DNA of 64,000 bases from Klenkia soli. GTDB taxonomy: Bacteria > Actinomycetota > Actinomycetes > Mycobacteriales > Geodermatophilaceae. The stretch is taken from NCBI RefSeq assembly GCF_900103975.1, contig NZ_FNIR01000006.1, positions 1 through 64,000 of the forward strand, read 5' to 3'. Each line of letters opens with the position of its first letter. Within the stretch, counting starts at the first letter, position 1. Positions 17,406 to 26,401 of this stretch are shown piece by piece. The notes under the pieces were generated by a model that was not told where the DNA came from, searched no databases, and saw only the letters and a program-made list of their open reading frames with translations. The position numbers were made by a program, and so were the translations under genes.

Positions 17406-20158
17406 CGGCCGGCCCCGTCCGTGGTGCCGTCGACGGCCCAGGACAGCAGGCCACGACCGACCGGTTCGCCGGCCGGGGGCAGGGCGGCGTGCCGCGGTCC
17501 GCGTGCGACCCGGGTGCCCAGGTCGCCGGCCGCGACGGCCGGCACCGTGGGCAGCACCCGCACGACCGTCATCCCGGGCACCGGGGGACGGGTGTGCACC
17601 GCCCGAGCCGGGGTGGCCTCGTCGACCGCGGCCGTCTCGGCGGCGTCCCTGGTCGGGAGGAGGTCCGGCAGCGGGCCTGTCCGGCGGACCGGGCGGTCGA
17701 CCGGTGCGGGCACCGGGGGCAGCCGACGGACCGGGGGCCGGGTGGTCGGTCCGGGGTCGGTCGTCGGACCGGTCGGGGGCGGGACCACCGGCGGCACGGG
17801 CATCGCGGTGACCGGCGGCGCGACCACCCGGGGCACCGGGAGGGCAGCGGGGTGCACACCCGTCGGCGGGGCGACCCGGGGGACCGGACGAGGCGACACC
17901 CGCGTCGGGGCCAGCTCGGCGATCAGGTCGCGTTCGTCGAGCACCTCGAGCTCGGCCTGCAGCGCGGCGAGGTCGTCGAGGTCCAGGGGTGGCATCGGGT
18001 CCTCCGTGGGGTCGGGCTCGGGGGCGGGCAGCGGGTGGGGATCGGGCTGGTCGGACCGGACGGCGGCGCCGGCGAGCTCGGCCAGCGCCACGGCGGCGGG
18101 CACCCGCTGGTGGGTGGACGCGACCGGGGCGGGACCGGCCGGGGCGGCGGCGACGGCGGGGGAGGCCACGGCGGGGGAGGCCACGGCGGGGGAGGCCTCC
18201 GCCGGCCGGGTCAGCGCGGGGTCGTCGACCGGCTCGTCGTCCTGGGTGTGGCTGGTGAGCCCGTGCTGGGTCTTCTCCCAGTAGAAGGGCTTCGTGACCA
18301 GCTGCCAGGCCGCCTTGTAGGAGGCGATCGAGTGCAGCATCCAGTACAGCGGCGACAGCAGCGCGTACGCGACCAGGCCGTAGCTGCGCCGCTTGAAGCC
18401 GGCCAGCAGGCTGAGGTACACGATCAGGCCGTTGCCGATGAGCAGGTTGGCCAGGCTGACGTACTCCAGCCACGGCGGCAGCGCCGGGCTGAACTGGCGG
18501 GGGAAGGCCAGGTACAGGATGAACAGCACCCACAGGATCGGGGTCAGCAGGAACGTGGCCGGCGTGCCGCCGATGGTCAGCAGGAACCCGATCGTCTGCC
18601 GCAGGCCGATGGCCCGGACCAGCTTCAGCGGGTGCCGGCTGTGCACCAGGAACGTCTGCATGTAGCCCTTGATCCACCGGCTGCGCTGGCGGAGCCAGTT
18701 GCCGACGGCCATGTTGGCCTCTTCGTAGGTGGTCGAGTTGACCACCGCCACGCGGCCGCCGCGGGCCGAGGCGCGCACGCCCAGGTCGGCGTCCTCGGTG
18801 ACGTTGAAGGGGTCCCACCCACCGAGCTCGCGCAGCATGTCGGCCCGGAAGTGGTTGCTGGTGCCGCCCAGGGGGATCGGCAGCCGCATCGCGTCGAGGC
18901 CGGGCAGCGTGTAGTCGAACCACGACGAGTACTCGAGGGTGAACATGCGGGTGAGCAGGTTCTCCTCGGCGTTGAAGTAGTTCAGCGCAGCCTGCACGCA
19001 GACCAGGTCCTGACCGCCCTTGGCGAACGCGACGACGGACTTCTTGAGCTGGTCGGGGTCGGGGCGGTCCTCGGCGTCGTAGATGACCACCAGGTCACCG
19101 CGGGCGAAGGACAGCCCGACGTTGCACGCACGCGGCTTGGTCTTCGGCATCGAGTGCGGCACGACCAGGATGCGCACGATGTCCGGCGGGGCGGCGGCGA
19201 GGGCGGCCTGCAGGGTCTCCGGGTCGTCCTCCTCCAGCAGGAGCAGGATCTCCAGCTTCTCGCGGGGGTAGTCCAGCGACGACAGGTTGCGCATCAGCAG
19301 GCCGACGATCCCGGCCTCCTTGTAGACCGGGACCAGGATCGTGTAGTGCGGCAGCTCGGCGTCGGTGAGCGCCGCGACCTCCTCGTCGGTGACCTGCTCG
19401 ACGGTCTCCGAAGCGGTGCCCACGGTGCTGATCACCGCCTTCGCGCCGACCGCGAGGCCGATGGTGACGTTGATGATCCCGAGCAGGACGACGACCGTGG
19501 TGGGGAAGTCGAGCACCAGCCCGACGACCACGGCGACCGCGGCCACGACGGCGCTGGCCACCTGCGGCCAGGTGAAGACGGTGGAGGCGGACTCCTCGGG
19601 CCGGCGCTCGGCCAGCGAGGACACCGCCTCGTGCACGACCTCCTCGCGCCACACGGTGCGCAGGGCGCGCTGGACGTCCCAGTCGGTGGTGACCAGCTGG
19701 TGCACCCGGTGGATGCCGGTGCGCTCGCGGACCTCCTGCTCGATGTGCTCGTTGGGCCGGCCCGAGGACGCGACGACGACCTGCAGCTCGCCGTCGTCGG
19801 TGCGCTCGGTGCGCAGCGGGACCCACATCTCGCGGGCCAGCTGGGGGTAGGGGAAGAGCTGGGCGAGGTCGGGGTCGACCTCGACCGGGTCGACGAAGGC
19901 CATCTCGGTGCCCCACACGTCGGCGAGGGCGACGTAGAGCTGACGGCGGGTGATCCACTGCTTGGCCAGCAGCACCGAGCCCAGCGGCTCGCTGATCCGG
20001 CGGGCCTGGGCCAGGCCCTCGGTCAGCTGCTCGGGGGTGATGACGCCGGTCTCGAGGAGGACGTCACCCAGCCGTCGCTCGGCCACCGCGGGGCGTGCAC
20101 CGACGGCGGTCGGGTCCGGATGTCGCCCGACCGGGCTCTGCTGCAGGCCACTGGTCAC
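17402..20158 (-). CDS. Family 2 glycosyltransferase with GspE/MshEN-type N-terminal domain
   Basis: 918 residues from a GTG. Residues ~28-130 look like the GspE N-terminal (MshEN) fold: RLGDVLLETGVITPEQL, then PLGSVLLAKQWITRRQL. Two membrane segments follow (near VVAAVAVVVGLVLDF and VVVLLGIINVTIGLAVGA). The GT-A core is complete: ILVPVYKEA, YDAEDRPDPDQ (DxD), TEDADLGVRA (TED) and QRSRW (the QxxRW of processive synthases), then about four more membrane segments. The last ~260 residues are Pro/Ala-rich with an ASPAV triplet and look disordered. This resembles cellulose/hyaluronan-synthase-like enzymes. The N-terminal part could bind c-di-GMP, but the glutamine expected in the first motif is an alanine at the aligned position, so that is uncertain. 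Confidence 0.87.
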   Translation of the reverse strand: MTSGLQQSPVGRHPDPTAVGARPAVAERRLGDVLLETGVITPEQLTEGLAQARRISEPLGSVLLAKQWITRRQLYVALADVWGTEMAFVDPVEVDPDLAQLFPYPQLAREMWVPLRTERTDDGELQVVVASSGRPNEHIEQEVRERTGIHRVHQLVTTDWDVQRALRTVWREEVVHEAVSSLAERRPEESASTVFTWPQVASAVVAAVAVVVGLVLDFPTTVVVLLGIINVTIGLAVGAKAVISTVGTASETVEQVTDEEVAALTDAELPHYTILVPVYKEAGIVGLLMRNLSSLDYPREKLEILLLLEEDDPETLQAALAAAPPDIVRILVVPHSMPKTKPRACNVGLSFARGDLVVIYDAEDRPDPDQLKKSVVAFAKGGQDLVCVQAALNYFNAEENLLTRMFTLEYSSWFDYTLPGLDAMRLPIPLGGTSNHFRADMLRELGGWDPFNVTEDADLGVRASARGGRVAVVNSTTYEEANMAVGNWLRQRSRWIKGYMQTFLVHSRHPLKLVRAIGLRQTIGFLLTIGGTPATFLLTPILWVLFILYLAFPRQFSPALPPWLEYVSLANLLIGNGLIVYLSLLAGFKRRSYGLVAYALLSPLYWMLHSIASYKAAWQLVTKPFYWEKTQHGLTSHTQDDEPVDDPALTRPAEASPAVASPAVASPAVAAAPAGPAPVASTHQRVPAAVALAELAGAAVRSDQPDPHPLPAPEPDPTEDPMPPLDLDDLAALQAELEVLDERDLIAELAPTRVSPRPVPRVAPPTGVHPAALPVPRVVAPPVTAMPVPPVVPPPTGPTTDPGPTTRPPVRRLPPVPAPVDRPVRRTGPLPDLLPTRDAAETAAVDEATPARAVHTRPPVPGMTVVRVLPTVPAVAAGDLGTRVARGPRHAALPPAGEPVGRGLLSWAVDGTTDGAGR
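18155..18199 (-). repeat. Three 15-bp tandem units in the glycosyltransferase tail
   Basis: Two identical copies and one with a single base change. They encode ASPAV repeats in the Pro/Ala-rich C-terminal tail. Confidence 0.8.
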
Positions 20159-20240
20159 ACGAGGGCCTTCGGCAGCGCCGGCACCTCACCCGAGCGGGGT
20201 CACCCGGGTGTCACCCGGGTGGGTGAACCGCCCCGGCCCG

Positions 20241-20321
20241 TGCGGGAGAGGGGAGTCGAACCCCTACGCCCGAAGGCACCAGGACCTAAACCTGGCGTGG
20301 CTGCCGTTACACCACTCCCGC
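20241..20321 (-). tRNA. tRNA-Leu (anticodon TAG)
   Basis: Read on the minus strand it opens GCGGGAG and closes CTCCCGC plus A, a seven-pair acceptor stem. The anticodon arm is CCAGG-TTTAGGT-CCTGG with anticodon TAG, decoding CUA leucine. The T arm AGGGG-TTCGACT-CCCCT is standard, and an extended variable arm (TGCCTTCGGGCGTA) marks it as class II. The CCA is not encoded. Confidence 0.95.
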
Positions 20322-20330
20322 GCACCGGGG

Positions 20331-20336
20331 AGTCTA
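20331..20336 (-). promoter_or_regulatory. -10 box of tRNA-Leu
   Basis: TAGACT on the minus strand ends 9 nt before the mature tRNA 5' end, so the primary transcript would have almost no leader. Confidence 0.5.
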
Positions 20337-20375
20337 GGAGCGGTGGGTCCGCGGGCGACGTGGCAGGCTGTCGGC

Positions 20376-20606
20376 GTGCCACGCAGCCCCGAGCAGATCC
20401 AGCAGGAGATCGACGCCGCCCGCGAGTCCCTGGCGGCCACCCTCGACCAGCTGGTCTTCCGGGGCAGCCCGGGCCGGCTGTCGGAGCAGGCGAAGGCCCG
20501 GGTGCAGCACTGGATCACCACACCGGCCGGTCAGGCGACGCTGGCGGCCGCCGGGTTGTTCGTCACGTTCGTCGTCGTCCAGAAGGTCCGGCACCGCCAC
20601 CGCTAG
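20376..20606 (+). CDS. DUF3618 family small membrane protein
   Basis: 76 residues from the GTG at 20376: VPRSPEQIQQEIDAARESLAATLDQL, the start typical of DUF3618, and one C-terminal membrane segment (ATLAAAGLFVTFVVVQ) ending with basic KVRHRHR. The family's role is not known; members often sit with small phage-shock-like membrane proteins. A CAGGCT box lies 6 nt before the start, a weaker version of the leaderless signal. It stands between a tRNA and a DUF427 gene on the same strand. Confidence 0.8.
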   Translation: MPRSPEQIQQEIDAARESLAATLDQLVFRGSPGRLSEQAKARVQHWITTPAGQATLAAAGLFVTFVVVQKVRHRHR

Positions 20607-20624
20607 ACGCGCACACTGGGTCGG

Positions 20625-21122
20625 GTGATGCACCCGAAGCCCGACCCCGTCGGCCCCGGTCAGGAGTCCGTCTGGGACTACCCCCGCCCGCCCTCGGCCG
20701 ACGTCACCCCGCGCAGCGTCGAGGTGGTGCTCGGCGGTCAGGTGGTCGCCCGCACCACGCGCGCGGCCCGCGTCTGCGAGACCAGCCACCCCCCGGTGTT
20801 CTACGTCCCCCGCGAGGACGTCGCCGAGGGCGTCCTGCAGCGCGCCGAGGGTGCCAGCTGGTGCGAGTGGAAGGGCGTGGCCACCTACTGGGACGCCGTC
20901 GTCGACGGCGTCCGGCACCCGGCGGTCGGCTGGTCCTACGAGAACCCCACCGAGGGCTACCGGCACCTGCGCGGCGCCGTGGCGTTCTACCCCTCCAAGC
21001 TCGACCGGGCCACGGTCGACGGCGAGGTGGTGCGCGCCCAGGCCGGCGACTTCTACGGCGGCTGGATCACCGACGAGGTCGTGGGCCCGTTCAAGGGCGA
21101 GGCCGGCACACGCGGGTGGTAA
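20625..21122 (+). CDS. DUF427 family protein
   Basis: About 165 residues. The DUF427 domain is seen in the WDYPRPPSADVTPRSVEVVLGG opening, ARTTRAARVCETSHPPVFYV, CEWKGVATYWDAVVDG and AVGWSYENPTEGYRHL. The function of this single-domain beta-rich family is not established. GTG at 20625 and ATG at 20628 are both usable; the GTG is 7 nt after a CACACT box. It ends 31 bases before csoR but has no evident link to copper. Confidence 0.88.
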   Translation: MMHPKPDPVGPGQESVWDYPRPPSADVTPRSVEVVLGGQVVARTTRAARVCETSHPPVFYVPREDVAEGVLQRAEGASWCEWKGVATYWDAVVDGVRHPAVGWSYENPTEGYRHLRGAVAFYPSKLDRATVDGEVVRAQAGDFYGGWITDEVVGPFKGEAGTRGW

Positions 21123-21126
21123 CCCC

Positions 21127-21145
21127 TACCCCCTAGGGGTACCCT
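21127..21145 (+). promoter_or_regulatory. CsoR operator overlapping the csoR-copZ-copA -10 box
   Basis: The near-palindrome TACCCCCTAGGGGTA (21127-21141) has the form expected for a CsoR operator. It overlaps the -10 box TACCCT (21140-21145), which is 7 nt before the csoR ATG. Bound CsoR would block its own promoter until copper is present; binding is inferred. Confidence 0.75.
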
Positions 21146-21152
21146 CGAGGGC

Positions 21153-21446
21153 ATGGTCGGGTACGAGGGCAACAAGGAGCAGGTGCTCGCGCGGCTCAAG
21201 CGCGTCGAGGGCCAGGTGCGCGGCATCTCCCGCATGGTCGAGGAGGACGTGTACTGCATCGACGTCCTCACCCAGGTGTCCGCGGCGACCAAGGCGCTGC
21301 AGGCCGTCGCCCTGGGGCTGCTCGACGACCACCTGGGCCACTGCGTGCGGCACGCGGTCGCCAGCAGCGCCGACGACGACGGCGCGGCCGCCGACGCGAA
21401 GATCGCCGAGGCCTCGGCCGCCATCGCCCGGCTCGTCCGATCCTGA
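21153..21446 (+). CDS. csoR: Copper-sensing repressor CsoR
   Basis: A 97-residue four-helix repressor that releases DNA when it binds Cu(I). The Cys-His-Cys copper site of CsoR is intact as C35, H60 and C64 (VYCIDVL and DDHLGHCVRH). The opening LARLKRVEGQVRGISRMVEED is the DNA-binding helix of the DUF156 family. It heads a csoR-copZ-copA operon, and its likely operator lies on its own -10 box. The ATG is leaderless by the same pattern. Confidence 0.95.
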   Translation: MVGYEGNKEQVLARLKRVEGQVRGISRMVEEDVYCIDVLTQVSAATKALQAVALGLLDDHLGHCVRHAVASSADDDGAAADAKIAEASAAIARLVRS

Positions 21447-21456
21447 GGAGGACCCC

Positions 21457-21663
21457 GTGACCACGCTCGACTACACCGTCTCCGGCATGACCTGCCAGCA
21501 CTGCGTCGCCTCCGTCACCGAGGAGGTCTCCGAGGTCGCCGGCGTCACCGACGTCGACGTCGACCTCGGCAGCGGCGCCCTGCGGGTCACCGGCTCCGAC
21601 GTCGACCCCGCGCAGGTGCAGGCGGCCGTGGTGGAGGCCGGGTACTCCGCCACCCCGGCGTGA
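21457..21663 (+). CDS. copZ: Copper chaperone (heavy-metal-associated domain)
   Basis: 68 residues with the metal-binding motif GMTCQHC near the N-terminus, a single HMA ferredoxin-like fold that ferries Cu(I) to the CopA pump. The GTG at 21457 has a strong GAGGAGG ribosome site six bases upstream, a contrast with the leaderless csoR start. The end overlaps the copA start (GTGA), so chaperone and pump are coupled. Confidence 0.93.
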   Translation: MTTLDYTVSGMTCQHCVASVTEEVSEVAGVTDVDVDLGSGALRVTGSDVDPAQVQAAVVEAGYSATPA

Positions 21664-23870
21664 CCGCCCCCGCCGGCGCCGGCGAGGAGGTCCGGCTCGA
21701 CATCACCGGCATGACCTGCGCCAGCTGCGCGAACCGCATCGAGCGCAAGCTGAACAAGGTCGAGGGCGTGCAGGCCAGCGTCAACTACGCCACCGAGGCC
21801 GCCACCGTCCGGTACGACCCGACCGCCGTCGACACCGGCACGCTGCTGGCGGCCGTCGCCGCCGCCGGGTACTCCGCCAGCCTCCCGGCGCCCCCCGCCG
21901 AGGAGCCGGGCGACGAGCTCGACGAGCCCGTGGAGGACCGCGACCTGCGGCACCGGCTGGTCGTCTCCGCAGTGCTCGCCCTGCCCGTGCTGGTGCTGTC
22001 GATGGTGCCGCCGCTGCAGTTCGACGACTGGCAGTGGCTGGCGCTCACCCTGGCCAGCCCCGTGGCGGTCTGGGGCGCCTGGCCCTTCCACCGCGCGGCG
22101 GTGGTCAACGCCCGGCACGGTGCCAGCACGATGGACACGCTGGTCTCGATCGGCATCGTCGCGGCCTACCTGTGGTCGCTGTACGCGCTGTTCCTCGGCG
22201 GGGCCGGGGCGCCCGGCATGCGCATGGAGTTCCACCTGCTCGCCGACCAGGGGGCGGGCAGCGACGAGATCTACCTCGAGGTGGCCAGTGCGGTCACCGT
22301 GTTCCTGCTGGCCGGCCGGTACGCCGAGTCCCGGGCCAGGCGCCGGTCCGGTGCCGCCCTGCGTGCCCTGCTGGCCATGGGGGCCAAGGACGCCGCGGTG
22401 CTGCGGGACGGCGTCGAGGTGCGGGTGCCGGTGGACCAGCTCGCCGTGGGCGACAGGTTCGTCGTCCGGCCGGGGGAGAAGGTCGCCGCCGACGGCGTGG
22501 TGGTCTCGGGGTCCTCGGCGGTCGACGTCTCGATGCTCACCGGGGAGTCGGTGCCCGTCGAGGTCACCCCGGGTGACCGGGTGACCGGTGCGTCGGTCAA
22601 CGCCGGAGGTCGGCTGGTCGTCGAGGCCGACCGGGTGGGTGCGGCGACCACGCTGGCTGCGCTGGGCCGGTTGGTCACCGCCGCGCAGAGCGGCAAGGCC
22701 CCGGTGCAGCGGCTGGCCGACCGGGTGTCCGCCGTCTTCGTGCCGGTCGTGCTCGTGGTCGCCCTGGGCACGCTCGCCGGCTGGCTGCTGCTCACCGGCG
22801 ACGTGTCCGCCGCGTTCACCTCGGCGGTGGCCGTGCTGGTGATCGCCTGCCCGTGCGCGCTGGGCCTGGCCACCCCCACGGCGCTGCTGGTGGGCACCGG
22901 CCGCGGCGCCCAGCTCGGGATCGTCATCAAGGGCCCCGAGGTGCTCGAGTCCACCCGGGCGGTCGACACCGTCGTGCTGGACAAGACGGGCACCGTCACG
23001 ACCGGGCAGATGGCGCTGGTCGAGGTGGTCGGCGACCCCGGCACCCTGCGGCTGGCCGCCGCGGTCGAGTCGGCCTCCGAGCACCCGGTGGCCCGGGCCG
23101 TCGTGGCCGGTCACCCCGACCCGCTGCCCGCTGTCGAGGACTTCGCCGCCGAGGCCGGCTCGGGCGTGACCGGCACCGTCGAGGGCCACCGCGTGCGGGT
23201 GGGCCGCGCCGCCGACGTGCCCGACCGGTTCGCCGGCACGATCGCCGCCGCCGAGCTGGCGGGGCGGACCGCCGTCCTGGTCTCCGTCGACAGGGCCCCG
23301 TGCGGCGTGCTGGTCGTGGCCGACACGGTGCGCCCCTCGAGCGCCGGAGCGATCGCGGCCCTGCGCCGGCTGGGTCTGTCGCCGGTGCTGCTGACCGGCG
23401 ACAACGCCGGGGCCGCGGCCGCCGTCGCCCGGGAGGTGGGGCTGGACCCCGACGCCGGCGAGGTGGTGTCCGGGGTGCTCCCCGAGGGCAAGGTCGACGT
23501 CGTCCGTGACCTGCAGGCCCGTGGCCGGGTGGTGGCGATGGTCGGTGACGGCGTCAACGACGCCGCGGCCCTGGCCCTCGCCGACCTCGGCCTGGCGATG
23601 GGCACCGGCACCGACGTCGCCATCGAGGCCGGCGACGTGACGCTGGTGCGGGCCGACCTCGCGGCCGCCGCCGACGCCGTGCGGCTGTCCCGGCGCACGC
23701 TGGCCACCATCAAGGTCAACCTGGGCTGGGCGTTCGGCTACAACGTGGCGCTGATCCCGCTGGCCGCGCTGGGCTTCCTCAACCCGCTGCTGGCGGGGCT
23801 GGCCATGGCGGCGTCGTCGGTGCTCGTGGTGACCAACAGCCTCCGGCTGCGGCGGTTCACCCCGAGCTGA
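21660..23870 (+). CDS. copA: Copper-exporting P1B-type ATPase
   Basis: Pumps Cu(I) out of the cytoplasm. 736 residues: an N-terminal HMA domain (GMTCASC), two membrane helices, an actuator domain with the TGES loop ([10 protein letters not shown]), the CPC membrane site ([12 protein letters not shown]), the phosphorylation motif DKTGTVTTG, the SEHPVARAV His-Pro motif of the nucleotide domain and [10 protein letters not shown]. All eight expected membrane spans seem present, including the last two ([15 protein letters not shown] and [16 protein letters not shown]). The start GTG overlaps copZ. A hairpin follows the stop. Confidence 0.96.
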   Translation: MTAPAGAGEEVRLDITGMTCASCANRIERKLNKVEGVQASVNYATEAATVRYDPTAVDTGTLLAAVAAAGYSASLPAPPAEEPGDELDEPVEDRDLRHRLVVSAVLALPVLVLSMVPPLQFDDWQWLALTLASPVAVWGAWPFHRAAVVNARHGASTMDTLVSIGIVAAYLWSLYALFLGGAGAPGMRMEFHLLADQGAGSDEIYLEVASAVTVFLLAGRYAESRARRRSGAALRALLAMGAKDAAVLRDGVEVRVPVDQLAVGDRFVVRPGEKVAADGVVVSGSSAVDVSMLTGESVPVEVTPGDRVTGASVNAGGRLVVEADRVGAATTLAALGRLVTAAQSGKAPVQRLADRVSAVFVPVVLVVALGTLAGWLLLTGDVSAAFTSAVAVLVIACPCALGLATPTALLVGTGRGAQLGIVIKGPEVLESTRAVDTVVLDKTGTVTTGQMALVEVVGDPGTLRLAAAVESASEHPVARAVVAGHPDPLPAVEDFAAEAGSGVTGTVEGHRVRVGRAADVPDRFAGTIAAAELAGRTAVLVSVDRAPCGVLVVADTVRPSSAGAIAALRRLGLSPVLLTGDNAGAAAAVAREVGLDPDAGEVVSGVLPEGKVDVVRDLQARGRVVAMVGDGVNDAAALALADLGLAMGTGTDVAIEAGDVTLVRADLAAAADAVRLSRRTLATIKVNLGWAFGYNVALIPLAALGFLNPLLAGLAMAASSVLVVTNSLRLRRFTPS

Positions 23871-23878
23871 CAGGAGGA

Positions 23879-23912
23879 CGCACCCGCCCTCCGGGGGGAG
23901 AGGACGGGTGCG
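23879..23912. terminator. Hairpin terminator between copA and a converging TetR gene
   Basis: A 13-bp stem (23879-23891 with 23900-23912) with one mismatch and an 8-nt loop. It sits between convergent genes and can act in both directions. Confidence 0.7.
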
Positions 23913-23948
23913 CCCGGTCGGTGGGGCGGGGTCGTGGCCCCGCCGGGG

Positions 23949-24569
23949 TCAGGTCCGCGCGGCGGCGCGGGCCAGGGGGAGGACGACGGTCTGCAGGACC
24001 GACTCCACGTACTCGTCGTCCAGCGCTTCGCCGGTCAGCAGCCACCGCTGCACGACCAGGCCCGACGCGGCCTGGGCCACCGCGGAGTGCGCGGTGCCCG
24101 GCCCGACCTCGCCCCGGGCCTCGGCCTGCTCCCACACCGTGGCCAGCGCGGTGCGCCACTGCGCGAGCGGGCCCTGCCGGAACGCCTCGGCCAGGGCCGG
24201 CTGGTGGGGCAACGTGGACAGCAGCGAGTGGGACGCCGCTCCCGTCGGCCCGTTGATCGCCGCCACCAGCGAGCGCAGCAGCACGCGGAGGTCCTCGTCG
24301 AGGGCGCCGGTGTCCGGGGTGGGGGTCTCCTCCCGGTTCATCTCGGCGATGGTGTCGACGACGAGGTCGGACTTGGTGCGCCACCGCCGGTAGATGGTGG
24401 CCTTGCCCACCCCGGCCTCGGCCGCGACGGCATCCATCGTGAGCGCGTTGTAGCCGACCTCGGCCAGCAGGCGCAGGATCGCGGCGCGGATGACGCCGTC
24501 CCGGGAGGGGTCCCGGGGGCGGCCACCGCGGTTGGGGCGCCCGTCGGTTTCGAGCGTCGATGTTGCCAT
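23949..24569 (-). CDS. TetR-family regulator
   Basis: 206 residues. The N-terminal helix-turn-helix is typical: RDGVIRAAILRLLAEVGYNALTMDAVAAEAGVGKATIYRRW. The rest is a ligand-binding helical domain with a SLVVQRWLLTGEAL-type C-terminal. The start ATG at 24569 follows TAAAGT at 7 nt. The target is unknown; it is transcribed away from the EAL gene and toward copA, so either side or a distant locus could be regulated. A TGCCTGTTG direct repeat lies upstream and may hold its operator. Confidence 0.9.
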   Translation of the reverse strand: MATSTLETDGRPNRGGRPRDPSRDGVIRAAILRLLAEVGYNALTMDAVAAEAGVGKATIYRRWRTKSDLVVDTIAEMNREETPTPDTGALDEDLRVLLRSLVAAINGPTGAASHSLLSTLPHQPALAEAFRQGPLAQWRTALATVWEQAEARGEVGPGTAHSAVAQAASGLVVQRWLLTGEALDDEYVESVLQTVVLPLARAAART

Positions 24570-24576
24570 GACTACA

Positions 24577-24582
24577 ACTTTA
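24577..24582 (-). promoter_or_regulatory. -10 box of the TetR gene (leaderless type)
   Basis: TAAAGT on the minus strand, 7 nt before the ATG at 24569. A CAACAG direct repeat just upstream on the minus strand may be a binding site. Confidence 0.5.
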
Positions 24583-24740
24583 GACTGTTGCCTGTTGGGG
24601 ACGAGCAGGTTGTGCCCTAGGAATGCCATGTGCGTTCCGGTACCGCGACGGTGCGTAGGTGGTGCCGCGCGCCTGGCCCGCGCCGTCGCCGTCCTGGGTG
24701 ATGCTCGGTGCACGCGACCGGAGCCGGCGGAGGGGACCTG

Positions 24741-25802
24741 GTGGAGCACCCGTACTTCCCGCTGCCCGGTCGGCTGTCCCGGCTGCTGCTGGCCAGCCCG
24801 GTGGCCCACGTGCTGCCGCTCGTGGCCCGGGCGGCCACCGAGCTCGGGCTCAACGCCGAGGTGGTGCCCGGGCTGGTCGACGTCGTCGACGACAGCAGCC
24901 CGCTGGACGCGACCCGGTTCGACCGGCTCCTCGCCCGGCTGGCCCTGGACCTCAGCCCCGCCGAGACCGACGCGGTGCGGGTGGCGACCGACCCCGGGGA
25001 CGACGACGGCATCGCGTTCGCCGCCCAGCTGATGGCGGCCCCCACGCTGTCGGTCGAGCTGGCCCGCCGGGGGGTGACCGCCGAGGTCGGGGTGCTCGCC
25101 GAGGCCGAGCTGTACCCGGTCTACCAGCCGGTCGTGGACCTGGCCGACGGCCGCACCACCGGCTACGAGGCGCTGCTGCGGGGGCGGGTGGACGGTCGCG
25201 AGGTGGGTGGCGGCGACCTGTTCTTCCTCGCCGCGGCCGCGGGCTGGGCCGACCGGCTGGACCGCTTCGCCCGCGAGGCGGCCATCGCCGGTGCCGGACC
25301 CTGGCTGGGGGCCGCCGACCTGTTCGTCAACAGCAGCCCCGAGGCGGTCTACCGGCCGGAGGTGTGCCTGGCCGGCACCCAGCAGGCCGTCGCCGACGCC
25401 GGGCTGGCACCCGAGCAGCTGGTGTTCGAGGTCGTCGAGGCGCACGCGGCCCGCGACCGCGGCCACCTGCTGGCCGTGCTCGAGCACCACCGCGCGCAGG
25501 GGTGGCGGGTCGCGCTGGACGACGTCGGGGTCGGCTGGTCGAGCCTGGCGCTGGTGTCGGCGCTGCGCCCGGACGTGGTCAAGCTGGACAAGGCGCTGGT
25601 GAACCGGCTGGACAGCGCGGCTGCCCGAGCCGTGGTGGGCGGGCTGGTCGAGGTGGCCCACTCGCTGGGGGCGGTGGTCGTCGCCGAGGGCGTGGAGACC
25701 CAGGCCCGTGCCGACCAGGCCCGTCAGCTCGGCGTGGACCTCGGCCAGGGCTGGCTGTTCGGCCGCCCCGCCCGCGTCGCCCCCGAGCTGCTGGCCGGCT
25801 GA
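24741..25802 (+). CDS. EAL-domain c-di-GMP phosphodiesterase
   Basis: About 353 residues from the GTG at 24741, which has a GGAGGGG ribosome site; a GTG at 24708 is also open. The N-terminal ~115 residues are a helical region I do not recognise. The EAL domain then has its catalytic set: YEALLRG (EAL), FVNSSPEAVY (Asn), VFEVVEAH (Glu), ALDDVGVGWSS (two Asp; the usual DDFG is DDVG), KLDKALV (Lys), AEGVETQ (Glu) and LGQGWLFGRP (Gln). The active residues are all present, so it is probably a working phosphodiesterase that lowers c-di-GMP. There is no GGDEF partner in the window. Confidence 0.88.
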   Translation: MEHPYFPLPGRLSRLLLASPVAHVLPLVARAATELGLNAEVVPGLVDVVDDSSPLDATRFDRLLARLALDLSPAETDAVRVATDPGDDDGIAFAAQLMAAPTLSVELARRGVTAEVGVLAEAELYPVYQPVVDLADGRTTGYEALLRGRVDGREVGGGDLFFLAAAAGWADRLDRFAREAAIAGAGPWLGAADLFVNSSPEAVYRPEVCLAGTQQAVADAGLAPEQLVFEVVEAHAARDRGHLLAVLEHHRAQGWRVALDDVGVGWSSLALVSALRPDVVKLDKALVNRLDSAAARAVVGGLVEVAHSLGAVVVAEGVETQARADQARQLGVDLGQGWLFGRPARVAPELLAG

Positions 25803-25807
25803 CCCGG

Positions 25808-26401
25808 TCAGCCGGCCTGGTTCCAGCCGGTGAGGGCGGGGCGGTCGTGCTCGTGGCCCAGCGCGCCGAACGAGCCGGCGTGCAGGGCGAACAGCGCGCC
25901 CGCCTCGGGCGCCAGGCCCAGCCAGCGCGCGGTGAGGATGCGCAGCACGTGGCCGTGCGCCACCAGGGCGACGTCGCCGTCCTCGAGCCGGGGCCGCACC
26001 CCGGCCAGCACCCGGTCGCAGCGCTGCGCGACCTGGGCCAGCGTCTCGCCGGGGGTGTCGCCGGGCTCGGTGCCGTCGGTCCACAACGACCAGGTGCGAC
26101 CGAGCTCGGCCGAGATGTCGGGGGTGGTGCGGCCCTCCCACCGGCCGTAGTCGACCTCGACCAGGTCGGGGTCGACGGTGTCGGTGGGCAGCCCGGCCAG
26201 CTCCGCGGTGCGCCGGGCCCGTTCGCGGGGGCTGACCCGGACCTCGACGAACGTGCGGCCGGCCAGCGGACCGCGCAGCGCCCGGGCCTGGGTCTCGCCC
26301 TCGGGCAGCAGCGGCAGGTCGGTCACCCCGGTGTGCTGCCCGCTCAGGCTCCACTCCGTCTGCCCGTGCCGGACGACGACGATCTCACCGGTCGCGCTCA
26401 T
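25808..26401 (-). CDS. Histidine phosphatase superfamily protein
   Basis: 197 residues with the RHG catalytic motif at the start (VVVRHGQTEWSLSGQHTG) and the second histidine in VALVAHGHVLRIL. This is the phosphoglycerate-mutase-like histidine phosphatase fold. The substrate is not evident; the family includes phosphoglycerate phosphatases and broad-range sugar phosphatases. The start ATG overlaps the transporter stop (ATGA), so both are translated from one message. Confidence 0.88.
   Translation of the reverse strand: MSATGEIVVVRHGQTEWSLSGQHTGVTDLPLLPEGETQARALRGPLAGRTFVEVRVSPRERARRTAELAGLPTDTVDPDLVEVDYGRWEGRTTPDISAELGRTWSLWTDGTEPGDTPGETLAQVAQRCDRVLAGVRPRLEDGDVALVAHGHVLRILTARWLGLAPEAGALFALHAGSFGALGHEHDRPALTGWNQAG

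Noticed and set aside
20200-20221. Tandem TCACCCGGGTG repeats as an operator
   Set aside because: Between tRNA-Leu and the glycosyltransferase start; two copies only and no regulator context, so no function was assigned.
24570-24600. Perfect operator for the TetR gene at 24569
   Set aside because: The region has CAACAG direct repeats but its palindrome is too weak to call.
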